A DNA stretch of 19,283 nucleotides from VGWB01 sp964480945 (GTDB lineage: Bacteria > Bacteroidota > Ignavibacteria > UBA10030), in assembly GCA_964480945.1 (NCBI GenBank), contig CAYZRX010000076.1, forward strand, positions 1 through 19,283. Reading direction: 5' to 3'. A program made the position numbers and the translations under genes. This document shows, one piece after another, positions 1 through 7,923 of the stretch; positions within the stretch are counted from its first letter, which is position 1; every line of letters begins with the position of its first letter. The notes beneath the pieces are model-generated. The model had not been told where the DNA came from. It searched no databases and saw only the letters and a list, made by a program, of their open reading frames with translations.

Positions 1-26
1 GAAAAATCAATCTCATAGGTGAAGCA

Positions 27-1088
27 TTGAAGAAGATGCTTGGTGCAATTCTGCCCGGAAACAGCACCGTAGAAATAAAAGAATTTGATATTCCTGTCCC
101 GGGGCATGGCGAAGTCGTGATAAGGATGAAATCATCTACTATATGCGGTTCGGACATACGGTGCATCTATCATGAACATCTCGGCAAAGGACCGGAAGGA
201 TATCAGCCTGGAATGATTGCAGGACATGAACCAAGCGGTCAGATAGTGGAGACTGGGCCTGGATGCCGCCGGTTCAAAAGGGATGATCGTGTGATTGTCT
301 ATCACATTTCCGGCTGCGGCGTCTGTAATGACTGTAGAAGAGGTTACATGATTTCTTGTACGAGCCCATACAGACGTGCGTACGGATGGCAGCGTGATGG
401 TGGAATGGCTGAATATCTACTTGCTGAAGAAAAAGACCTTGTGGCTTTGCCAGATGAGCTGAGTTATTCTGATGGAGCCCAGGTTGCATGCGGCTTTGGG
501 ACCGTTTATGAAGGTCTGGAAAAAATCGGAGTGAACGGGAATGACGCTGTCCTAATAACAGGGTTAGGCCCCGTGGGACTTGCTTCTGGAATGCTCTGTA
601 AGGCTATGGGCGCACAGAAGATATTTGGAATTGAAGTGATCGATGAGAGGCTGTCCCTCGCAAGGGATTTGGGATTGTTCACCCAGGTTCTGAAAGCGTC
701 TGAAGATAACGTTGAGCAAATCCGGGACTTGACAGCAGGCCACGGTGTAGAAAGATCGATTGATTGTTCTGCTAGCAGCAAAGCGCGTCTTACGTGTATC
801 CAAGCAGCGCGTAAATGGGGGAAGATAGTCTTTCTTGGAGAGGGCGGCACATGTGAGTTTCAGCCATCGAGAGATATCATCCACGATCAGAAAACGATCT
901 ATGGTTCCTGGGTAACAACGATCTGGCGTATGGAGGAGCTTGTCGAACGATTGGTCAGATGGAATATTAAGCCCGAGTCGTTGATCACGCACAGGTTCAC
1001 ACTCAATGAGGTGAGTGAAGCTTATTCATTAATGGCGAGCGGCAAGTGCGGAAAAGTAGCTGTGGTGTTTGATGAAGAGATCAAATGA
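27..1088 (+). CDS. Zinc-dependent medium-chain dehydrogenase (sugar/polyol type)
   Basis: Cytoplasmic NAD(P)-dependent MDR-family dehydrogenase of about 350 aa, the usual length. Visible: catalytic zinc Cys40 in TICGSD and His67-Glu68 in AGHEP; structural zinc lobe Cys97, Cys100, Cys103 and Cys111 (CGVCNDC plus seven residues and Cys); Rossmann motif GLGPVG at 179-184. There is no signal peptide, unlike every other intact complete gene here. Start: TTG at 27 follows AGGTGA at 17-22; an ATG at 36 (giving MLGAILPG) is equally possible, and the frame is open to the left edge. The next gene starts 37 bases after the stop, so co-transcription with GH95 is likely. It may oxidise or reduce a sugar or polyol released by the locus (arabinose, xylose, L-galactose, L-fucose or an alditol); the sequence alone does not fix the substrate. 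Confidence 0.88.
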   Translation: MKKMLGAILPGNSTVEIKEFDIPVPGHGEVVIRMKSSTICGSDIRCIYHEHLGKGPEGYQPGMIAGHEPSGQIVETGPGCRRFKRDDRVIVYHISGCGVCNDCRRGYMISCTSPYRRAYGWQRDGGMAEYLLAEEKDLVALPDELSYSDGAQVACGFGTVYEGLEKIGVNGNDAVLITGLGPVGLASGMLCKAMGAQKIFGIEVIDERLSLARDLGLFTQVLKASEDNVEQIRDLTAGHGVERSIDCSASSKARLTCIQAARKWGKIVFLGEGGTCEFQPSRDIIHDQKTIYGSWVTTIWRMEELVERLVRWNIKPESLITHRFTLNEVSEAYSLMASGKCGKVAVVFDEEIK

Positions 1089-1125
1089 AAAGGGGAGTAG
1101 TTATCTAGCAAGCGTTGAGAAGAAA

Positions 1126-3627
1126 ATGATCGGAACAATTGTGAAAAAGGCATCATTGTCCTTTGTGCTTACTCTTGCAATAATGAATGGTGCAAGCGCC
1201 CAGAGTGATTCTCTTCTAAAACTCTGGTATAACCATCCTGCCCGACAATGGGTCGAAGCACTGCCGGTGGGGAATGGTCGTTTGGGTGCCATGGTCTACG
1301 GGGATCCTTACAAGGAAACAATTCAACTCAACGAGAACACAGTCTGGGCTGGCCAACCCAATCGTAATGACAATCCTGATGCCAGAGAGGCGCTGTCGGA
1401 GGTTAGAAGAATAGTCTTTGAAGGCAAATACAAAAAAGCACAGGATTTGGTTAATCAAAAATTCATCAGCAAGATTTCAAACGGGATGCCCTACCAAACG
1501 GTCGGAGATCTTAACCTGTTGTTCCCCGGACACGAGAATTATTCCGACTACTATCGAGAGCTCGACATCGAAGAGGCGCTGGAAACGACACGTTACGAAG
1601 TTGCCGGTGTGCATTATCAGAGTAAGGTATTTGCTTCATTCCCTGACCAGGTAATTTTTGTTCGAATGACTGCAGATAAACCCGGCTCAATTAGTTTCTC
1701 CGCTACGATGGATAGGCCGTCGGCGGTTAATATTTCGACAAAAGGCAATAGCGAACTAATCATGTCGGGCGTAACAGGCGACTGCGATTCCGTAAAAGGC
1801 AAGGTGCAGTTTCAAGTTCAAGTTAAGATCCTTACTGAGGGCGGTTCAGTGAGTGCTGGCGATACGGCACTGTCAGTTACAAATGCTGATGTTGCCACCA
1901 TCTATATCTCCATCGCATCCAGCTTTAAGAACTATGCCGATATCAGTGCAGATGCTGGTGCCAGAGCAGATGCATATCTACAGAATGCTTTGAAGAGAAA
2001 TTATGAGCAAGCCTTCCGTGACAACATTGTCGCGTATCAAAAATATTTCAATCGTGTAAGCATTGATTTGGGAGTTACTGATTCGGTAAAGAACCCCGCC
2101 GACGTTCGAATTGCTCAATTTGCCGAAAACAACGACCCGCAATTGGCAGCGCTTTATTTCCAGTTTGGTCGTTATCTTCTCATCTCATGTTCCCAGCCGG
2201 GCGGACAACCTGCAACACTGCAGGGACTCTGGAACAACCAGCTCTATCCCCCGTGGGACAGTAAGTACACTGTCAACATCAATACAGAGATGAATTACTG
2301 GCCTTCGGAAGTTACGAACCTCAGTGAAATGAATGAGCCTCTTGTCCAAATGATAAAAGAACTTTCTATTACGGGAAGACAAACTGCAAAGGTTATGTAC
2401 GGTGCTGAAGGTTGGGTACTGCACCACAACACGGATATTTGGCGCATCAACGGACCGGTGGATGGCTCGTTTTGGGGAATGTGGCCGATGGGCGGTGCAT
2501 GGCTCTGCCAGCATCTATGGGAGAAATACGAGTTCAACGGCGATAAGAAATATCTTGAATCCGTTTACCCCATTCTGAAAAGCGCAGTGGAGTTCTATCT
2601 CAGCTTCCTCGTTAAGTATCCGGGACACGATTGGCTGGTAGTTTGTCCTTCTGTCTCTCCCGAAAATGCTCCATCATCTCATCCGCAATCATCCATTTCT
2701 GCCGGAACAACATTGGATAATCAGCTGTTGTTCGATCTTTTTACCAAGACAATACGAGCAGCGAAGATTCTGAATACTGATAGAGATTTCATTGCCAAAA
2801 TCAATGATGCGCTTGAAAAACTGCCTCCGATGCAGATCGGTCAATATGGACAATTGCAGGAATGGATTGAAGATTGGGACAACCCGGAAGACCACCACCG
2901 ACATGTTTCGCACTTGTATGGGGTGTACCCATCGAACCAGATTTCGCCATTCCGCACACCTGAGCTTTTTGATGCCGCACGAACTTCGCTCATCTTCCGT
3001 GGCGATCCTTCCACAGGGTGGTCGATGAACTGGAAGATCAATTTGTGGGCACGCTTCTTAGACGGCAATCATGCGTACAAATTGATCAGCGATCAAATAA
3101 AGTTAGTTCCAAACCTGGACTACAAACACATCGATTTTTCTGCTGGCGGTGGCACCTATCCGGACATGTTCGATGCTCATCCTCCTTTTCAGATTGATGG
3201 GAATTTTGGGTTTACTGCCGGCATCGCCGAGATGCTTCTGCAGAGCGATAATGGTGCAATCTTCGTGCTTCCTGCGTTACCCGATGTTTGGAGTCATGGA
3301 AGCATAAAGGGACTTCGCGCCCGCGGAGGATTTGAAATAGAAAATATGGAATGGAAAAACGGAAAGATCTCCAAGCTGGTAATCAAATCCAACTTAGGAG
3401 GCAATTGCCGTATCCGGTCTTACTCACCGCTGAAGGTTGAAGGAAATGCAACACTCGTTCAAGCTAATGGCGAGAATAGCAATCCATTTTACCAGGTGCC
3501 AGAAATAAAGAAGCCCCTCGTTTCTGCGAAGGCGAAGCTGGAAACGGTGAAGTTGAGAAATACCTTCTTATTTGATATGGAGACCGAACCGGGGCAAGAA
3601 TACACCTTCGTCTCAGAGGAAATGTGA
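1126..3627 (+). CDS. GH95 alpha-L-fucosidase / alpha-L-galactosidase, exported
   Basis: Inverting exo-glycosidase removing terminal alpha-L-fucose or alpha-L-galactose. The frame opens at 1069, inside the preceding gene, but ATG 1126 gives a clean signal peptide cut at A25|Q26 and has GAGAAG just upstream, so 833 aa is preferred. Layout by family knowledge: N-terminal beta-sandwich (about 28-270), (alpha/alpha)6 catalytic barrel (about 300-690) and C-terminal beta domain. Signature pieces: LPVGNGRLGAMVYG and LNENTVWAG near the N-terminus; NINTEMNYW with N384 and N386, SPEN with the probable general acid E513, and QIDGNFG with D691. These match the Asn, Glu and Asp catalytic set of bifidobacterial AfcA. 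No lipobox or T9SS tail, so probably periplasmic. In a xylan locus alpha-L-galactose is a credible substrate: GH95 alpha-L-galactosidases are known from Bacteroides complex-xylan loci. Confidence 0.93.
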   Translation: MIGTIVKKASLSFVLTLAIMNGASAQSDSLLKLWYNHPARQWVEALPVGNGRLGAMVYGDPYKETIQLNENTVWAGQPNRNDNPDAREALSEVRRIVFEGKYKKAQDLVNQKFISKISNGMPYQTVGDLNLLFPGHENYSDYYRELDIEEALETTRYEVAGVHYQSKVFASFPDQVIFVRMTADKPGSISFSATMDRPSAVNISTKGNSELIMSGVTGDCDSVKGKVQFQVQVKILTEGGSVSAGDTALSVTNADVATIYISIASSFKNYADISADAGARADAYLQNALKRNYEQAFRDNIVAYQKYFNRVSIDLGVTDSVKNPADVRIAQFAENNDPQLAALYFQFGRYLLISCSQPGGQPATLQGLWNNQLYPPWDSKYTVNINTEMNYWPSEVTNLSEMNEPLVQMIKELSITGRQTAKVMYGAEGWVLHHNTDIWRINGPVDGSFWGMWPMGGAWLCQHLWEKYEFNGDKKYLESVYPILKSAVEFYLSFLVKYPGHDWLVVCPSVSPENAPSSHPQSSISAGTTLDNQLLFDLFTKTIRAAKILNTDRDFIAKINDALEKLPPMQIGQYGQLQEWIEDWDNPEDHHRHVSHLYGVYPSNQISPFRTPELFDAARTSLIFRGDPSTGWSMNWKINLWARFLDGNHAYKLISDQIKLVPNLDYKHIDFSAGGGTYPDMFDAHPPFQIDGNFGFTAGIAEMLLQSDNGAIFVLPALPDVWSHGSIKGLRARGGFEIENMEWKNGKISKLVIKSNLGGNCRIRSYSPLKVEGNATLVQANGENSNPFYQVPEIKKPLVSAKAKLETVKLRNTFLFDMETEPGQEYTFVSEEM

Positions 3628-3667
3628 AATAGACAATGCTTCCGTAGAATTCAGTGGAACCTATATT

Positions 3668-5011
3668 ATGCGCGATTCTGCTTTTTGTCTGTTCATATCA
3701 GCTATTCTCATAGTTAGTGTCACAGACAGTTTGTTCGCTCAAAATCCAATTATTACGAATCAGTTTACAGCGGATCCTTCCGCAAGGGTGTTTGAAGGCA
3801 GAGTCTATGTTTATCCTTCGCATGATATTCCCGCTGGCGAAGGGCGGGGCCGTCCCGGCTGGTTTTGTATGGAAGACTATCACGTTTTCTCGTCCCCCAA
3901 CCTTATCGATTGGACAGACCATGGCGTTATCGTAAGCCAGGATAAAGTTCCTTGGGTCAATTCAAAATCATACAGTATGTGGGCTCCGGACTGCATTTAC
4001 AGGAACGGAAAGTATTACTTCTATTTCCCGGCTCTAGCCAAAGATACAACCTATGGGAGAGGTTTTTCAATTGGAGTTGCAGTATCGGCCAAACCGTATG
4101 GACCATTTGCTCCGCAGCCTGAACCTATCAAGAATGTTCATGGAATTGACCCCAATCCGTTCATCGATCAAGACGGACAGGCATATTTGTACTGGGCAGC
4201 GAGAAATATCTACGTGGCAAGGCTGAAAGAAAATATGGTGGAACTTGCTGGTATACCGCAGGTGGTTGAAGGCCTGCCTGGTGAGGGACTCAAAGAAGGA
4301 CCCTATGTGTTTGGGCGGTACGGCATTTATTACCTGACTTATCCGCATGTGCAGAATAAGACTGAAAGACTCGAATACGCGATTGGCGATAATCCGATGG
4401 GTCCTTTTAAGGTTGCAGGGGTGATGATGGATGAAACCCCTGATTGCTGGACGAACCAGAATTCAATCCTTGAGTTCAAAAATCAATGGTACCTGGTCTA
4501 TCATCATAATGACTTATCTCCACATTTCGACAAGAATAGATCCGTCAGGATTGATAGTCTATTCTTCAACGAAGACGGTACAATCAGGAAAGTAGCTCCC
4601 ACGCTACGCGGTGTAGGATTGACGGATGCCTCCGAAGAAATACAGATCGACAGGTACAGTCTCAAGAGCGAGGGTGCATCAATTGCTTTCCTCGATACGC
4701 TCAACAGGTTCGAAGGGTGGAAGACTGCACTCGATGCCGCAAATGCATGGATACAATACAATGGTGTTGATTTCGGAAGCAAGGAATACAAATCCGTCAG
4801 TGTCAGAGCACTGTCAAAGACAGGAGGTACTATAGAGCTGCGGTTGGATGAGGTCGGCCGTCGTGCAATTGCCCGGGTGGAGATTCCTCAAGGTGATGAT
4901 TGGAGTATTGTTCATTCACGTTTGTCAGAGCCTCAATCGGGCATTCATAATCTGATTGCGCTCCTGAGAGAGGATGCCAATGTTGAAATAGACTGGATCA
5001 GTTTTGAATAG
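3668..5011 (+). CDS. GH43 beta-xylosidase/alpha-L-arabinofuranosidase with C-terminal CBM6
   Basis: Exported five-bladed beta-propeller glycosidase acting on xylose or arabinose units. ATG 3668 begins a signal peptide cut at A24|Q25; the frame extends upstream to 3572 but overlaps the GH95 gene. The three GH43 acidic residues are visible: D36 in FTADPSARVF (base), D108 in WAPDCIY (pKa modulator) and E210 in KEGPYVF (acid). From about residue 360 to the end there is a CBM6-type beta-sandwich: AWIQYNGVDFGS, GGTIELRLDE, SGIHNLIALL and the closing DWISFE, all typical of xylan-binding CBM6. Total 447 aa. The gene starts 40 bases after GH95. Arabinofuranosidase versus xylosidase activity cannot be separated by reading; the neighbouring GH51 and GH3 genes cover both activities. 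No T9SS tail, so it is probably periplasmic. Confidence 0.93.
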   Translation: MRDSAFCLFISAILIVSVTDSLFAQNPIITNQFTADPSARVFEGRVYVYPSHDIPAGEGRGRPGWFCMEDYHVFSSPNLIDWTDHGVIVSQDKVPWVNSKSYSMWAPDCIYRNGKYYFYFPALAKDTTYGRGFSIGVAVSAKPYGPFAPQPEPIKNVHGIDPNPFIDQDGQAYLYWAARNIYVARLKENMVELAGIPQVVEGLPGEGLKEGPYVFGRYGIYYLTYPHVQNKTERLEYAIGDNPMGPFKVAGVMMDETPDCWTNQNSILEFKNQWYLVYHHNDLSPHFDKNRSVRIDSLFFNEDGTIRKVAPTLRGVGLTDASEEIQIDRYSLKSEGASIAFLDTLNRFEGWKTALDAANAWIQYNGVDFGSKEYKSVSVRALSKTGGTIELRLDEVGRRAIARVEIPQGDDWSIVHSRLSEPQSGIHNLIALLREDANVEIDWISFE

Positions 5012-5095
5012 TCGCTATGTAGTTCTCGGCAGACAAGTGGAGTGCGCGTGACAGATCCAGAACCTCATTGCTGGTGCTTCATAAGGGAGGACTAA

Positions 5096-7879
5096 ATGGA
5101 ACAGAGAATCTCGAAATCAATAGTTGGGATAATGGTTTTACTCCTACTAAGTTTTGCTTCATCTTTCTCTCAAACCGTTGCAGTTCATGCCGGCAGTACT
5201 CAAATCATCAATTGGGAAAAGACGCACTCCGCACAACTCAATGGAAGTGTGTCTTCAAACAAAGTAGAAGTAAAGTGGACGTGTCCTCAGAATTCGAGCG
5301 TGCTCTTCAGGAACGCTTCTGACCCCGCTACCGAAGTCACGTTCCCCCGCCCTGGTTACTATCTGCTCATACTTTCCAGCAAAGGAACTGGTAAGGACTC
5401 AGTCAGCAGTTCCACAATCGTGAATGTCTTCAAGCCAAATTCTTACAAGGAGAGACTCTCCGATTTGATAAGTTTGATGACCGTTGATGAGAAGATCAAA
5501 CAGCTGACCAACCAAACAGATTCAATTCCTCGATTGGGTATTCCTCGGTACAACTATTGGAGCGAAGCTCTGCATGGAGTGCTTGCAAGCGGGGCGACCT
5601 CATTCCCGCAAGCTGTTGCCATGGGAGCTACATGGGATCCCGGTCTTGTCCATCGTGTCGGTACGGCCATATCTGACGAAGCGCGTGCTTTGCATGTGAT
5701 CGAGGGAAAAGGACTAACGTATTGGAGTCCCACTCTCAACATCGCACGTGATCCGCGATGGGGTCGGAACGAGGAGTCCTACAGTGAGGATCCTTATCTG
5801 CTTTCCCGAATGGGTGTCGCTTTTGTGAAGGGCATGCAGGGCGATGATCCTTATTACTTGAAAACCGTTTCCACTCCCAAACACTTCGTGGCGAACAATG
5901 AGGAAGAACGCCGCCACACAGGTTCTTCCGATGTCGACATGCGCAGCATGTACGAATACTATCTGCCAGCGTTTCGCCAGGCCATTGTCGAAGGCAAAGC
6001 TTACTCCATCATGGGGGCATACAATGAACTTAATCATGTTCCGTGTAATGCAAACATGTTTTTGTTAACTGATCTGTTGAGACATACATGGGGTTTTGAA
6101 GGCTATGTCGTATCCGACTGCGGCGCTATTTTTGACATGCTCTTCAGACATCATTTCTTCAAGACCGGTGCAGAAGCTGCAGCCAGGAGTATTCTTGCCG
6201 GATGCGATCTCGATTGCGGAATAGAATATCGTCGATTCCTCCAGGAGGCGCTCGATGAAGGATTACTGGAAGTGAAAGATCTGGATCGTGCTCTGGAGCG
6301 AGTTCTTTCTGCGCGTTTCCGGCTGGGTGAGTTGGATCCGCCGGAAATGGTGCCTTACAGTTCGATCACAGGAGACAGACTCGACTGCAAGGAACATCGT
6401 GATCTGGCACTTGAGGTAGCGCAGAAATCAATCGTGCTCCTCAAGAACAATGGCATATTGCCTTTGGGAAAGGACAGGACAAAATCCATCGCAGTCATCG
6501 GTCCGAATGCCGCTGAACCTCAGCTGGGAATCTACAGCGGTTGGCCGAATGTTCAGTCCAGTCCTCTCGACGGAATAGCGAAGAAAGCCACTGCTCTCGG
6601 AATCAAAGTAGAGTATGCAATGGGATGCGTCGTGAATAACCAGCTGTTGAGGCCCATTGAGCCCCGATATTTCGCCGGCATTGAAGGAACTCAGAAGACC
6701 GGCATGAAGGGTGAGTATTTCGATAATATGAGCCTCACCGGGAAACCTGTCCTCACGCGCGTCGATTCCATGGTAAATTTCAATTTCGGTACGAATTCAC
6801 CGGCTCCCGGCGTGCCGAAAGATCATTTTTCCATCCGGTGGAAGGGCAAGATCATTCCTCCTGAACCTATCCATCACCTTGGCACCAGCACTGATGATGG
6901 TGCGCGCCTTTATCTCAATGGAAAGTTGTTGATTGACGATTGGACAGATCATGCTGAAACACCGAACAGTGCAGAAGTTGAGCTAATCCCCGGGAGAGAA
7001 TATGAACTTGAATTCGATATGTATGATAATGCGCTGGGTGCATGTGCAAGGCTAACATGGGATCTTGGTCAAGAAGACTTCGACGAAGCTAAAGAGATCG
7101 CTGCAAGAAGTGATGCCGTTATTCTCGTTCTAGGGACCTCTCCCGGCATTGCTCGGGAAGAGCTCGACCGTGCTGAAATTGAATTGCCGCAAGTTCAAAG
7201 GAATCTGATCGCTGAAGTCGCATCCGTTAATCCCAATATTGTCGTCGTACTTGTCAACGGGGGACCTGTTGCTCTTGCAGGGACTGAAGACAAGCCTAAA
7301 GCAATAGTTGAAGCGTGGTACGGAGGTGAATACGGCGGTGAGGTAATTGCCGACGTTCTGTTCGGCGATATTAATCCGGGCGGGAGGCTTCCTGAAACGT
7401 TCTATGCATCGACACAGCAGCTTCCTCCCATGGATGATTACGATCTCATCAATCGCCCCCGCACCTATATGTATTTTGATCAGCCCGTCCTCTTTCCGTT
7501 TGGGTACGGGCTGTCCTACACTCAATTTGCATATAGTAATCTACAACTCGACGCCGACAGAATTAAGAAGGATGGTGAGATTGAAATCCAGTTTACAGTT
7601 CACAATGCCGGCAAGATCAAAGGTGACGAAGTTGCCCAGGTATATGCCCATCAGCTGAACGCATCCATAAAAGTACCCATCAATCAATTGAAGCGATTTC
7701 AACGGATCACACTTGCCCCGGGAGAGTCTAAGGCACTCGCGTTCAAGATACCGGCAGCGGAATTTTCTTTTTACGACACAAAAACTAATGATCTCAAAAC
7801 GGAATCAGGAACGTGGGAAATTCAGGTTGGCAGTTCGTCGAAGGACATCCGTGTAAAGCACACTTTCACAATTGAATAG
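5096..7879 (+). CDS. GH3 exo-beta-glycosidase (probable beta-xylosidase) with PKD-like and PA14 domains
   Basis: Exported retaining exo-beta-glycosidase, 927 aa. ATG 5096 is set by a strong AAGGGAGG at 5083-5090. Order: signal peptide cut at S25|Q26; PKD/Ig-like domain about 27-115 (AQLNGSVS, PGYYLLILSS); GH3 TIM-barrel about 120-430 with SEALHG, KHFVANNEEERRH and nucleophile D341 in VVSDCGA; GH3 C-domain from about 450, split by a PA14 module about 539-657 (GEYFDN, STDDGARLYLNG); acid/base Glu at E688 or E689 in REELDR; FnIII-like domain about 820-925 ending in VGSSSKDIR. The SDCGA motif and plant-xylosidase-like C-domain, with a xylan context, favour beta-xylosidase; beta-glucosidase is the alternative. 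The PA14 insertion is known in GH3; the N-terminal PKD-like domain is less usual. Probably periplasmic. Confidence 0.93.
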   Translation: MEQRISKSIVGIMVLLLLSFASSFSQTVAVHAGSTQIINWEKTHSAQLNGSVSSNKVEVKWTCPQNSSVLFRNASDPATEVTFPRPGYYLLILSSKGTGKDSVSSSTIVNVFKPNSYKERLSDLISLMTVDEKIKQLTNQTDSIPRLGIPRYNYWSEALHGVLASGATSFPQAVAMGATWDPGLVHRVGTAISDEARALHVIEGKGLTYWSPTLNIARDPRWGRNEESYSEDPYLLSRMGVAFVKGMQGDDPYYLKTVSTPKHFVANNEEERRHTGSSDVDMRSMYEYYLPAFRQAIVEGKAYSIMGAYNELNHVPCNANMFLLTDLLRHTWGFEGYVVSDCGAIFDMLFRHHFFKTGAEAAARSILAGCDLDCGIEYRRFLQEALDEGLLEVKDLDRALERVLSARFRLGELDPPEMVPYSSITGDRLDCKEHRDLALEVAQKSIVLLKNNGILPLGKDRTKSIAVIGPNAAEPQLGIYSGWPNVQSSPLDGIAKKATALGIKVEYAMGCVVNNQLLRPIEPRYFAGIEGTQKTGMKGEYFDNMSLTGKPVLTRVDSMVNFNFGTNSPAPGVPKDHFSIRWKGKIIPPEPIHHLGTSTDDGARLYLNGKLLIDDWTDHAETPNSAEVELIPGREYELEFDMYDNALGACARLTWDLGQEDFDEAKEIAARSDAVILVLGTSPGIAREELDRAEIELPQVQRNLIAEVASVNPNIVVVLVNGGPVALAGTEDKPKAIVEAWYGGEYGGEVIADVLFGDINPGGRLPETFYASTQQLPPMDDYDLINRPRTYMYFDQPVLFPFGYGLSYTQFAYSNLQLDADRIKKDGEIEIQFTVHNAGKIKGDEVAQVYAHQLNASIKVPINQLKRFQRITLAPGESKALAFKIPAAEFSFYDTKTNDLKTESGTWEIQVGSSSKDIRVKHTFTIE

Positions 7880-7923
7880 AGATCAAAGTTGTTGTCAATC
7901 CAAGTGGACAATCAGGAGAAGCT

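Noticed and set aside
1..18. Possible C-terminal end of an upstream gene (frame 1 reads to TAG 16-18)
   Set aside because: Five codons are too few to identify anything, and the dehydrogenase frame is itself open to the left edge.
7887..7914. Short inverted repeat (TTGTC/GACAA) after GH3 as a terminator
   Set aside because: Only five pairs, a large loop and no T-run; the next gene's ribosome site follows immediately.
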